Source: Sporomusa malonica
GTDB taxonomy: Bacteria; Bacillota; Negativicutes; Sporomusales; Sporomusaceae
Length of the DNA: 64,000 nt
Direction of reading: 5' to 3'
Assembly: GCF_900176355.1 (NCBI RefSeq)
Contig: NZ_FWXI01000002.1
Location: 279,073-343,072 of the forward strand
This document shows positions 32,607-40,450 of the stretch, one piece after another (position 1 is the first letter of the stretch; the number at the start of each line of letters is the position of its first letter). Under the pieces are notes generated by a model. The model saw only the letters and a program-made list of their open reading frames with translations. It had not been told where the DNA came from and made no database searches. Made by a program: the position numbers and the translations under genes.

Positions 32607-34877
32607 ATGGACTTGGCTGAAAGAATACTTGAGTTCATGAGGGAAGAAGCCTATAAACCGCTCACTGCTGAGGATCTGGCTGATGGGCTAAATATTCGCG
32701 GTAAAGAGTTAGAAGATTTTTGGCAGATATTGGACAAGCTTGAGGCCACTGCTGCTATCATAAAAACCCGCTATGGAAAATACGGGGTGCCTGGCCTTAT
32801 GAACTTGGTTGTGGGCAAGTTTTCCGCAACAACCAAGGGTTTTGGCTTTATTCTACCGGAGAATCAAGAACTTGAAGATGTTTTCATCCCGCCTGACGCG
32901 ATTGGCGGCGCCATGCATGGTGACAGAGTTGTGGCCCGTATGCACCGGAAGCATATGTCTGGGAAAGCTGTTGAGGGTGAGATCATCCGGGTAGTTAGCC
33001 GGGCTAATACCAAGGTTGTGGGAACGTTTGAAGCAAGCCGTAATTTTGGTTTTGTTCTGCCTGATGATCGCAGGATTGGCCGGGATATCTTCATATCCAA
33101 AGAAGAGTTTAACGGGGCTAAAACAGGCTCAAAGGTTGTTGTGGAAATTATCGAGTGGCCCCAAAAGCAAAAAAGCGCAGAAGGCCGGATTATCGAGGTG
33201 CTGGGTAGTCGGGGCGACCCGGGGATTGAGATACTATCTATTATCAAAAAACATAACTTGCCTACAGAATTCCCGCCAGAAGTTGAACAGGCTGCTGATC
33301 GTGTTAAGACAACAATCAGTGATGAGGATTTATTAGGACGACGCGACCTCAGGGAACTTAACCTTGTCACAATTGACGGTGACGATGCCAAAGACTTAGA
33401 TGATGCTGTGTATGTAGAACGCCTCAAAAACGGGCGCTATCTGCTGAATGTAAGCATTGCTGATGTCAGCCACTATGTGCGGGAGAACACGCCACTAGAC
33501 AACGAGGCCAGAGCTAGAGGTACTAGCGTTTACCTAGTTGATCGGGTACTGCCGATGCTGCCGCCCCGATTGTCAAACGGCATTTGCAGCCTGAATGCAG
33601 GTGAAGACCGGTTGGCGCTGTCAGCACAGATGGAGATTGACGGGCGTGGCCAAGTAGTAAACCATGAAATATTCCCAAGTGTCATCAGGGTCAAAACCCG
33701 ACTGACATACAATATTGTGCGGCAAATTGTCGCTGATCATGATGAGGCCTTGAGGGACAAGTATGCTGATTTGGTCGCGCCGTTAGAAGAGATGGAGCGG
33801 CTATGCAGGATTTTGCGTGATCGCCGTATGCGCCGGGGAGCTATTGATTTTGATTTCCCGGAAATTAAAGTCAAGCTGGATGACCAAGGCCGGCCGATCG
33901 CCATAGAAAAAAGGATTCGCAGTATTGCCGAATCCATCATTGAAGAATTTATGCTTGTCGCCAATGAGACAGTTGCTGAGCATATGCACTGGCTGGGTGT
34001 TCCGTCCATGTTCAGAGTACATGAAGAACCTGACGAAGAGAAAATGGCTAGGCTTAACGTATTGCTTAGTAATTTCGGTCAGCACATACCCAAGACCCAA
34101 GAAATTCAGCCAATGGCGTTGCAACGAGTATTAAGTAAGATTGCCGGACAACCAGAAGAACGCATTATTAGCACCGTAATGCTGCGTTCACTAAAACAGG
34201 CCCGCTATGATGCCGAAAATCTCGGACATTTTGGCCTGGCAGCCACCTATTATACTCACTTTACCTCGCCAATCAGGCGTTATCCGGACTTGATTGTCCA
34301 TCGAATTATTCGTGAAACCTTCTCTGCTGGCGATATATCAGCCAAGCGCAGCCAAAAACTATCTGTCATGTTGCCTGAAATTGCCTTGCATTCTTCTGAG
34401 CGGGAGCGGGCGGCTGCTGAAGCCGAACGGGCAACCGTTGATCTGAAAAAGGTTGAGTATATGGCCCAATTTGTTGGTCAGGAATTTGACGGCATCATCA
34501 GCGGAGTCACAGCCTTTGGATTTTTTGTTGAGATCAGTAATGGCATTGAAGGTTTAGTCCGTGTATCGAGTATGGATGATGATTATTATCAGTATGTGGA
34601 AGAACAATATTCCTTGATCGGGGAGCGTACCAGCAAGGTTTACCGGCTGGGCGACAATGTCAAGATTATCGTCGCCAAAGTTAATCCGGCTGAACGAACC
34701 ATTGACTATGTGCTCTCAATTGAAGGTAAACCTTTAAAGTCTGTTACAGATCAAGCAGATGACAACAGGCGCAGCAAGTCTGGAGTAGGGCGAAGTGCTG
34801 GTAAAGCAGCAGTTAAGGCCAAAAAGAAACCTTCTACTGTCGCCAGGCCCAAGAAGCCCAGAGTGCCGAAGATATAA
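32607..34877 (+). CDS. rnr: Ribonuclease R
   Basis: A 756-aa 3'-to-5' exoribonuclease. In order: a winged helix (1-65), two cold-shock domains (about 66-210), the RNB catalytic domain with TIDGDDAKDLDDAVYVE and its four metal-binding Asp residues (about 250-580), the S1 domain (GQEFDGIISGVTAFGFFVEI, about 625-710) and a basic Lys/Arg tail. It degrades structured RNA and, with tmRNA-SmpB, mRNA from stalled ribosomes. ATG 32607 lies 9 bases after AAAGGAG. smpB and ssrA follow, which fits trans-translation. Confidence 0.96.
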   Translation: MDLAERILEFMREEAYKPLTAEDLADGLNIRGKELEDFWQILDKLEATAAIIKTRYGKYGVPGLMNLVVGKFSATTKGFGFILPENQELEDVFIPPDAIGGAMHGDRVVARMHRKHMSGKAVEGEIIRVVSRANTKVVGTFEASRNFGFVLPDDRRIGRDIFISKEEFNGAKTGSKVVVEIIEWPQKQKSAEGRIIEVLGSRGDPGIEILSIIKKHNLPTEFPPEVEQAADRVKTTISDEDLLGRRDLRELNLVTIDGDDAKDLDDAVYVERLKNGRYLLNVSIADVSHYVRENTPLDNEARARGTSVYLVDRVLPMLPPRLSNGICSLNAGEDRLALSAQMEIDGRGQVVNHEIFPSVIRVKTRLTYNIVRQIVADHDEALRDKYADLVAPLEEMERLCRILRDRRMRRGAIDFDFPEIKVKLDDQGRPIAIEKRIRSIAESIIEEFMLVANETVAEHMHWLGVPSMFRVHEEPDEEKMARLNVLLSNFGQHIPKTQEIQPMALQRVLSKIAGQPEERIISTVMLRSLKQARYDAENLGHFGLAATYYTHFTSPIRRYPDLIVHRIIRETFSAGDISAKRSQKLSVMLPEIALHSSERERAAAEAERATVDLKKVEYMAQFVGQEFDGIISGVTAFGFFVEISNGIEGLVRVSSMDDDYYQYVEEQYSLIGERTSKVYRLGDNVKIIVAKVNPAERTIDYVLSIEGKPLKSVTDQADDNRRSKSGVGRSAGKAAVKAKKKPSTVARPKKPRVPKI

Positions 34878-34915
34878 CGTACCAATCTAACCTCGCCTGT
34901 TTGGAAGCAAACCAA

Positions 34916-34944
34916 TTGACGTATGACGGCAGATCATATACAAT
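34916..34944 (+). promoter_or_regulatory. Promoter of smpB
   Basis: TTGACG (34916-34921) and TACAAT (34939-34944) are 17 bases apart, 40 bases upstream of smpB. Confidence 0.65.
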
Positions 34945-34984
34945 AGTTATGCATATCAAGCAGGATTCTAAGAGGTGAGAAGCA

Positions 34985-35455
34985 GTGAGCAAGGAAACAG
35001 GCATAAAAATAGCGGCGGAAAACCGGAAGGCCCGCCACGATTATCATATACATGAGACCTATGAGGCCGGAATTGCGCTTACCGGCACTGAAGTAAAATC
35101 ACTCCGGGCCGGTAAGGCAAACCTAAAAGATTCCTATGCCAGGATTGATAATGCCGAACTCATGCTGCACAACATGCATATCAGTCCCTATGAGCAAGGC
35201 AACCGATTTAACCACGAACCGCTGCGTACCCGCAAGCTCTTGATGCATCGGTATGAAATAAACAAGTTAATTGGCAAGACCAAAGAAAAAGGGTATACTC
35301 TGGTGCCGCTAAAACTATACTTTACTAAAGGCAAAGTCAAGGTTGAACTAGGACTAGCTACTGGTAAGCATACTTATGATAAACGCCAGGATCTTGCCGA
35401 TAAGGATGCCAAAAGGGATATGGAGCGGGCATTACGCGACAGGCAAAAGGAGTAA
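34985..35455 (+). CDS. smpB: SsrA-binding protein SmpB
   Basis: A 156-aa basic OB-fold protein ([38 protein letters not shown]-type [35 protein letters not shown]) with a lysine-rich C-terminal tail that enters the decoding centre. It brings tmRNA to stalled ribosomes. GTG start with AAGAGGTGAG upstream. It is 3 bases from the end of the convergent transporter gene, and ssrA lies 1.1 kb downstream. Confidence 0.97.
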   Translation: MSKETGIKIAAENRKARHDYHIHETYEAGIALTGTEVKSLRAGKANLKDSYARIDNAELMLHNMHISPYEQGNRFNHEPLRTRKLLMHRYEINKLIGKTKEKGYTLVPLKLYFTKGKVKVELGLATGKHTYDKRQDLADKDAKRDMERALRDRQKE

Positions 35456-35458
35456 ACT

Positions 35459-36355
35459 CTAACCTTCAGCGACCTCGCTTTTCCCCGCCCAGAGCTGTAA
35501 AATCAATATACCGCCAAGTATTAGAACGCCGCCGCCCACTTGCAGCGGCGTTATCTTTTCATTAAGCAGGGCAACTGAGAGCAGCACTGTCATGACTGGT
35601 TCCAGAGTACTGATAATAGAAGCATTTGTGGCACCAATATGAATCATACCTGCAAAAAAGCCCATAATACCAATAATAGTTGGCAGTAGTGCAATGCCAA
35701 TAATAGCTAACCAGCCTTGTAATGACAGGTTCAAAATCAGCGTGCCTGTCACTGTCCCAACCAGGATAAAGATGGCAGCGGCTGAGGCACAGACATAGGT
35801 GGTAGTAACCATAGGATTAACATTTTTCAAAAACCTGTTGCCTACGACAATGTAAACCGAATAGACGAAAGCCGCACCCAGACCAAAAACAAGGCCCAGC
35901 ATACTCAGATTGTCGAAGGATACGCCAAGAACAAGAAACAAGCCGGAAAAGCAGATCGCCAGTGCCAAGCCTTTTTGCCAGGTATATTGCTCATCACCTA
36001 GCCCAAAAGACAGCACACTGACAAGTGCTGGATAGGTGTAGAGCAGCATAGCGGCCAACGATGCAGGCAGATGTTTTAGGGATGAGGCAAATAGCAGTGA
36101 CATAGCGCCATAACCGATGCCGCCCATGAAAAACAACTGCTTCATGAGGTTTCTATCAATAGCCAGTGAAATACCGCGCATTCTCAGAATTAATGCCAGG
36201 CAAATTGCTGCGATGACAAACCGCCCAGCCAGAATAGTAATAATATTGGCCCCGGCGGCGTAGGCAAATTTAATAAAAATGGCTAAAGTGGCAAATCCGG
36301 CAGCCGATGCTGCGACCAGCAGCGCCCCGGTGTGTTGTTGTTTCAATTCAATCAC
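35459..36355 (-). CDS. DMT-family (EamA) transporter
   Basis: A 298-aa membrane protein with ten hydrophobic segments and two EamA repeats. Features include FATLAIFIKFAYAAG, LYTYPALVSVLSFGLG at the end of repeat one and GATNASIISTLEPVMTVLLS with the conserved Glu-Pro in repeat two. It is likely an exporter of a small metabolite or amino acid; the substrate is unknown. On this strand AAGGGA abuts the GTG at 36355, so the TTG at 36346 may be the true start. It is transcribed against smpB and diverges from ssrA. Confidence 0.88.
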   Translation of the reverse strand: MIELKQQHTGALLVAASAAGFATLAIFIKFAYAAGANIITILAGRFVIAAICLALILRMRGISLAIDRNLMKQLFFMGGIGYGAMSLLFASSLKHLPASLAAMLLYTYPALVSVLSFGLGDEQYTWQKGLALAICFSGLFLVLGVSFDNLSMLGLVFGLGAAFVYSVYIVVGNRFLKNVNPMVTTTYVCASAAAIFILVGTVTGTLILNLSLQGWLAIIGIALLPTIIGIMGFFAGMIHIGATNASIISTLEPVMTVLLSVALLNEKITPLQVGGGVLILGGILILQLWAGKSEVAEG

Positions 36356-36429
36356 TCCCTTAGCCCCAATATATTCGGCGATGGCTTAAGTATCTCCTGT
36401 GCAGCGTATAAAAATGGTAAAACTTTAAT

Positions 36430-36458
36430 TTGGCTGAAATCAATCTTTATGATATAAT
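36430..36458 (+). promoter_or_regulatory. Candidate promoter of ssrA
   Basis: TTGGCT (36430-36435) and TATAAT (36453-36458) are 17 bases apart. A weaker pair, TTGAAG (36468) and TGTAAT (36492), lies nearer the mature 5' end. Either fits a precursor that RNase P trims. Confidence 0.5.
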
Positions 36459-36521
36459 AAATTAATATTGAAGTGTATATAGTGTTTGCAGTGTAATTAA
36501 GACATGCCATCCCCATTATAC

Positions 36522-36868
36522 GGGGGCGTACTGGTTTCGACAGGGGTAGTTATGGTATGGGTAGCGAGCCGGGGTTCCATCAGCCCGTCAACACGGTGGA
36601 CCTAAAGTAAAAGCAAACAACGAATACGCTTTAGCAGCTTAATGCTAACGTTCTACCTACGCACTCCCGCGGCCTAGGATAGGACGTCACTTAGTGGGAT
36701 ACCTGAGGCTCAATTCTCGGAGAGCCGACTGGAAAACTTTATCGAGATAGTGCTTGAGCAGCCTGTCTGTGGGCGGCAAAAGCGCAAAATTTAAATCACC
36801 GACTGCGCTCGGAGAAGCCTATGCAGTAATGCTTTTGGACAGGAGTTCGATTCTCCTCGCCTCCACCA
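36522..36868 (+). ncRNA. ssrA: tmRNA
   Basis: A 347-base tmRNA. The 5' end GGGGGCGTACTGGTTTCGAC and the 3' end, with a T-arm (GGAGTTCGATTCTCC) and CGCCTCCACCA, form the tRNA-like domain; GGGGGCG pairs with CGCCTCC. The tag open frame at 36613-36642 encodes ANNEYALAA then TAA. This is the partner of SmpB in ribosome rescue. An intact CCA end is encoded. Its 3' end is the insertion site of the island that follows. Confidence 0.97.
36857..36868 (+). repeat. Left attachment site (attL) of the ssrA island
   Basis: TCGCCTCCACCA, the last 12 bases of tmRNA, recurs exactly at 54794-54805 in the same orientation. tmRNA 3' ends are common integration sites for tyrosine-recombinase islands, which restore the gene end on insertion. 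Confidence 0.8.
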
Positions 36869-36879
36869 GTTGAATATCC

Positions 36880-36934
36880 CCTCCACCATTGATATAATAT
36901 AGATATATTATATCAATGGTGGAGGTTTTGTTTT
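36880..36934 (+). terminator. 20-bp hairpin after ssrA that includes an SD sequence
   Basis: The stem runs from 36880-36899 to 36906-36925 with perfect pairing and a 6-base loop, followed by TTTTGTTTTA. It can end ssrA transcription. The right arm contains GGTGGAGG, the ribosome binding site of the HNH gene at 36937, so read-through mRNA would have that site closed. The left arm CCTCCACCA echoes the tmRNA end. Confidence 0.8.
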
Positions 36935-36936
36935 AT

Positions 36937-37434
36937 ATGAAAATCATATGTCACCTATGTGGCAATGAATTTGAAAAACCGGATAAAGAAGTGAGAAGAC
37001 AGCAAAAAGAAGGCCGGGAGTATTTTTTTTGTAGCCGTAGTTGCACTGGTATTTATGCCAATAAAATTAGGCATAACACACCTGAAGATGGACTGAAACC
37101 CCACCAACGCAGAACCAAGAAAATTCAACAATTGCTCGGAGAAAAATTAAGCACAGCTAAATCAAAACTGAACAAACTCTTGATGTTTGAACTGGCAAAA
37201 AAGTGCAATATGGATAGCTGTTATCGCTGCGGCGAAAAAATTGACGACATTACCGATTTTACCATCGATCATAAAGAGTCCTGGTTGCTGGGCGATGATC
37301 CTGCGCAGCTCTTTTATGATATGGATAATATTGCTTTTAGTCATGCCCGGTGCAACTATGAGGCCGGAACCAAGACATTTGTAAGCAACTATAAGAATGG
37401 GGTTAAGGAAGATATGGAGTTATATGTGTACTAG
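36937..37434 (+). CDS. Zinc-finger HNH endonuclease-like protein
   Basis: A 165-aa protein. The N-terminal part has CHLCGNEF...FCSRSC, a zinc-ribbon pair (residues 5-36). The C-terminal part has CYRCGEKI, then TIDHKESWLL and the conserved FSHARCN (about 95-150), an HNH nuclease fold with structural cysteines. ATG 36937 is 10 bases after GGAGG. It may be a homing-type or restriction-type nuclease; no partner methylase is present. It lies between the tmRNA end and a second copy of the island-end repeat (37481-37504), so it may be its own small insertion. Confidence 0.8.
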   Translation: MKIICHLCGNEFEKPDKEVRRQQKEGREYFFCSRSCTGIYANKIRHNTPEDGLKPHQRRTKKIQQLLGEKLSTAKSKLNKLLMFELAKKCNMDSCYRCGEKIDDITDFTIDHKESWLLGDDPAQLFYDMDNIAFSHARCNYEAGTKTFVSNYKNGVKEDMELYVY

Positions 37435-37480
37435 ATGAGAAACCACGCGATAATGGAGTGGGTGTCAGTTAATTTATAAG

Positions 37481-37504
37481 GTGGATTTGTAAGGTCGCGG
37501 ATCG
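37481..37504 (+). repeat. Copy of the island right-end sequence
   Basis: A 24-base segment with core AAGGYCGCGGATCG matches 54773-54796 at 22 of 24 positions. At the right copy it is followed directly by the tmRNA-end repeat; here that part is replaced by GTGGGCAA. It could be a decayed junction between two tandem insertions. Confidence 0.75.
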
Positions 37505-37519
37505 GTGGGCAATTTAAGA

Positions 37520-37603
37520 ATGCTTAAAGCGAAACATAACTTATCAATTTGGCAGCTTGAAAGACTTACAGGTGTTAGTTGTGGTATTATTTTAAAAATA
37601 TAA
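37520..37603 (+). pseudogene. Helix-turn-helix fragment
   Basis: A 27-codon frame, MLKAKHNLSIWQLERLTGV followed by 8 residues. The first helix and turn resemble the N-terminus of Xre/Cro-type repressors (LSIWQLERLTGVS). There is no ribosome binding site of note, and it stops far short of a full domain. It is probably the remnant of a regulator. A GTGTCA/TGACAC hairpin follows at 37606-37630. Confidence 0.35.
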
Positions 37604-37679
37604 AAGTGTCAATAACCCTGTCCCTGACACTGTCCGAATATGGTAAGATACTGACGACAACATAAGGAAGGAAGCGAGT

Positions 37680-38217
37680 ATGAAAAAGTCGAGAATGTCG
37701 AAACTGAGACATGCAAGGAAACTGATAATTCCAGAGGACTTTGAGCCGCGCCTGCCTAATGACTATGATGAGACGTTCCTGAATGGATATTTCCACTTTA
37801 ACGTTGAACAACTTCTTGCCTATGTGGCTGAGCACAAGAATGAGTTTTTGCAAGTCTCGGTTGTCGTATCTGATTGGCATAAAGACGACAGCCCTGATGA
37901 TGAGTACGTCGAACTAGCGGATTTGAAACGGCCTTGCTGAGATTGCCCCTGACAAGCTTGAATATTATCCTGACATCACCCCTACGGATTGGAAAGCACG
38001 GGGCTACAACCTTATTGACGGTCATCATCGCATTGAGAAAGCGTACCGGCATGGCGTGGAGCATCTCCCGGCATACATACTCCCCATGGAGCATCACGTT
38101 GGCTTCATCTTCAAAGGATACAAAGAGTACGCTAATTACTGGAACGGCAAATTGCTCAACTACGAGGACGACATGAAACGCCGCCAGCGCATTACTGAAT
38201 TGACCTCAGAATCTTAA
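37680..38217 (+). pseudogene. ParB-like nuclease-domain protein, frameshifted
   Basis: The first frame (37680-37940, 86 codons) stops at TGA after VELADLKRPC. From about 37930 a second frame (+1) continues GLAEIAPDKLEYYPDITPTD and holds the ParB-type motif NLIDGHHRIEKAYRHGVEHLPAY, then ends at 38217. Together they make one protein of about 178 residues. ParB-domain proteins of this size act as nucleases or CTPases in phage and plasmid modules. The gene follows AAGGAAGG. It looks inactivated by a single-base change; a sequencing error cannot be excluded. Confidence 0.7.
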
Positions 38218-38243
38218 CATGCTGTTGGCTCACTCAGCTCCGC

Positions 38244-38313
38244 GGAAGACGTGGAAGACGTGGAAGACGTGGGGACGGTGGTGCTGTCTTTATGCAGACA
38301 CAACCACCGTCCC
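38244..38313 (+). repeat. Triple 9-bp tandem repeat and GGGACGG hairpin at the intron insertion site
   Basis: GGAAGACGT is repeated three times (38244-38270). It is followed by GGGGACGGTGGT (38271-38282) and its complement ACCACCGTCCC (38303-38313), a hairpin like the GGGACGG repeat at 2148-2227. The group II intron begins right after the right arm, as expected for introns that insert behind stem-loops. Confidence 0.7.
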
Positions 38314-40190
38314 GTGCGCCAAGAAGCGCACGGAGTATAGCGGGTGAGAATCCCGCCTGAGAAGGCCTAGCCAGTCACTCAGTATCCAGCCTTGGGACTG
38401 AAGCGGTAACGCCAGGTCTAAGCGTAGGCAAGAAAGGTAGTAGGCCGAAAGCACAAGCTGAAGATGTAGAACCCCGAAATGGTTGATAATGGGAAAGGTT
38501 GATGTATGGGACGAGCAGAAGACAACACTGAGTCTAGCGAAGAAGGCGAGTTAGACGCGGCGCCCCGGGGTCGAAGGTCTTGGCATGCTACACATTGTTA
38601 CTCCGTGTGAACTTGGGAGACCCTGCCGCCCTCCAAAGGAGTATGGCGGACAAGTTGAAGACGAGGAAGTCAAATAGTCGGTAGGGAGTCGGATTACGTC
38701 ATAGTACTGATGAGTCGGGGTAATGCTCGCAGAAGGAAGGGCGTAACATAGCAGTGCCCTTGAAAAGGGAAACAATGCTGCACTGGAGGCAGAGAAACCA
38801 TTGAGAACTAAACTAACAAGGATAGCCGAACTAGCCAAACAACGACCGAGAATCAAATTACAAACCTTGATACATGTTATTGACGAAGAAAGCCTGAAGG
38901 TTGCTCATAGCTGTATGCAAATGAATAAAGCAACAGGTATTGACGCTATAACAAAAGAAGAATATGGTGAAAAGTTAGAGGAAAACCTAACAGACCTACT
39001 GGACAGAATGAAGCGGCAGGGGTACAAGCCGCAACCCGTAAAAAGAGTCTGCATACCGAAAGCCGATGGTAAGAAGCGACCGCTGGGAATACCGGCATAC
39101 GAAGACAAGTTGGTGCAGAAAGTTCTAAATGAAATACTGACAGCAATTTACGAGGAGGAATTCCTAGAGTGCTCCTATGGTTTTAGACCAGGGAAGAGTT
39201 GTCACGATGCACTGAAAGAACTCGCCAACATAGTGATAACCAAAAAGGTCAACTATGTAGTGGACGCAGATATCAAAGGATTTTTCGATAACGTCAGTCA
39301 TAGCTGGATGATGAAGTTCCTGCAAGAGCGAATTGAAGATCGTAATCTACTTCGGCTGATACAAAGATTTCTAAAAGCCGGGGTGATAGAGGCTGGAATT
39401 GAGTACGAGACCGATAAAGGAACGCCGCAGGGAGGAATCATCTCCCCCACATTAGCAAATGTGTATCTGCACTATGTGTTGGATTTATGGTTCACGGTGA
39501 AGATTAAAAAGGAGAGCAGGGGTGAAGCATATCTGGTCAGATATGCTGATGATTTTGTGTGCTTCTTTCAATATCAAACAGATGCAGAAAGCTTCTATGG
39601 GAAACTGATAGACAGACTGAAGAAATTCAATCTGGAGATAGCCAAAGAGAAAACGAAAGTAATAGAATTTGGGCGATTTTCCGCAGATAATCGCGCAAGG
39701 CGAGAAGAAAGCAAACCGAATACATTCGACTTTCTAGGATTTACTCACTACTGCAGTAAGAGTAAAACTGGCAAATTTCGTGTTAAAAGAAAAACCAGTA
39801 GGAAGAAAATGAAAGCAAAACTAAAGGACTTTACTAAGTGGCTACACAATAACATGCATACTGAGGTAGGAGAATTAATCAAGCAGGTAAATGCTAAGTT
39901 GGTCGGGCATTTCCGCTACTATGGAGTGACGGATAACAGTAAAGGAATTAATACATATAGATATCGCATACGGCGTAAGCTGTTTGAAGTCCTTAATCGC
40001 AGAAGCCAGAAGAAGAGTCTAACTTGGGAAGGTTTTATAAAGCTGGAAAACCGGTTCCCTTTGGCTAAAGCGAGAACCTATGTAAATATCTATGGTTAGA
40101 TGCGAATGCTGATATGAAGAGCCGGATGCCTTAATAGGGCAAGTCCGGTTCTGTGAGGGTTGCGTGCCGTGAGGTGCGCTTCTACTCGAC
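38314..40190 (+). mobile_element. Group II intron with reverse transcriptase
   Basis: The 5' end GTGCGCC at 38314 starts a structured leader of about 490 bases (domains I-III). The reverse transcriptase ORF occupies domain IV. Domain V is at 40119-40151 (GAGCCGGATGCC...GGCAAGTCCGGTTC), followed by domain VI and a 3' end near TCTACTCGAC (40190). The 5' boundary follows a stem-loop. The 3' boundary is the less certain one. Confidence 0.85.
38801..40099 (+). CDS. ltrA: Group II intron reverse transcriptase/maturase
   Basis: A 432-aa protein with RT motifs in order: MNKATGIDAIT, IPKADGKKRPLGIP, YGFRPGKSCHDAL, DADIKGFFDNV, GTPQGGIISPTLANVYLHYV, RYADDFVCF (catalytic YADD, about residues 239-245) and FLGFTHYC. 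A C-terminal maturase (X) domain follows (GHFRYYGVTDN). No HNH endonuclease domain is present. It would copy the intron RNA into DNA and aid splicing. TTG 38801 lies 11 bases after GGAGG. The conserved residues are present, so it looks functional. Confidence 0.93.
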   Translation: MRTKLTRIAELAKQRPRIKLQTLIHVIDEESLKVAHSCMQMNKATGIDAITKEEYGEKLEENLTDLLDRMKRQGYKPQPVKRVCIPKADGKKRPLGIPAYEDKLVQKVLNEILTAIYEEEFLECSYGFRPGKSCHDALKELANIVITKKVNYVVDADIKGFFDNVSHSWMMKFLQERIEDRNLLRLIQRFLKAGVIEAGIEYETDKGTPQGGIISPTLANVYLHYVLDLWFTVKIKKESRGEAYLVRYADDFVCFFQYQTDAESFYGKLIDRLKKFNLEIAKEKTKVIEFGRFSADNRARREESKPNTFDFLGFTHYCSKSKTGKFRVKRKTSRKKMKAKLKDFTKWLHNNMHTEVGELIKQVNAKLVGHFRYYGVTDNSKGINTYRYRIRRKLFEVLNRRSQKKSLTWEGFIKLENRFPLAKARTYVNIYG

Positions 40191-40450
40191 CTGTAAGATA
40201 TAGTACAGAAGGGTTATCCATCTGGGAGTACAAAATCTCCGAACAATCAGTTTTGTGTATAATGGGATGGAAGGATATGAATGTAACTGTCCCAGGGAAG
40301 ATTTTTCTATACCCATCACGCTGACAATTCATCCATTTCCAAAGCATTTACGTTTTAGCTGGTTGGGAGTCTATTCCCGCTTCACGTGCAAGGCTGTGAT
40401 CTTTGACGATGGAATGGATAATCCTTCGGACTAATTCTTAGGAGGTCTCT
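40191..40450 (+). ncRNA. Upstream non-coding end of the IS110 element, candidate bridge RNA
   Basis: The 260 bases between the intron and the transposase have no gene. IS110-group elements encode a structured guide (bridge/seek) RNA in the end 5' of the transposase. Short inverted segments are visible here (TTCGGA and TCCGAA at 40433 and 40240 in the outer parts). A fold and a comparison of copies would be needed. The exact element boundary is not visible, because this family lacks terminal inverted repeats. Confidence 0.35.

Noticed and set aside
36822-36868. Separate tRNA gene
   Set aside because: The T-arm and CCA end belong to the tRNA-like domain of tmRNA, whose 5' half is at 36522.
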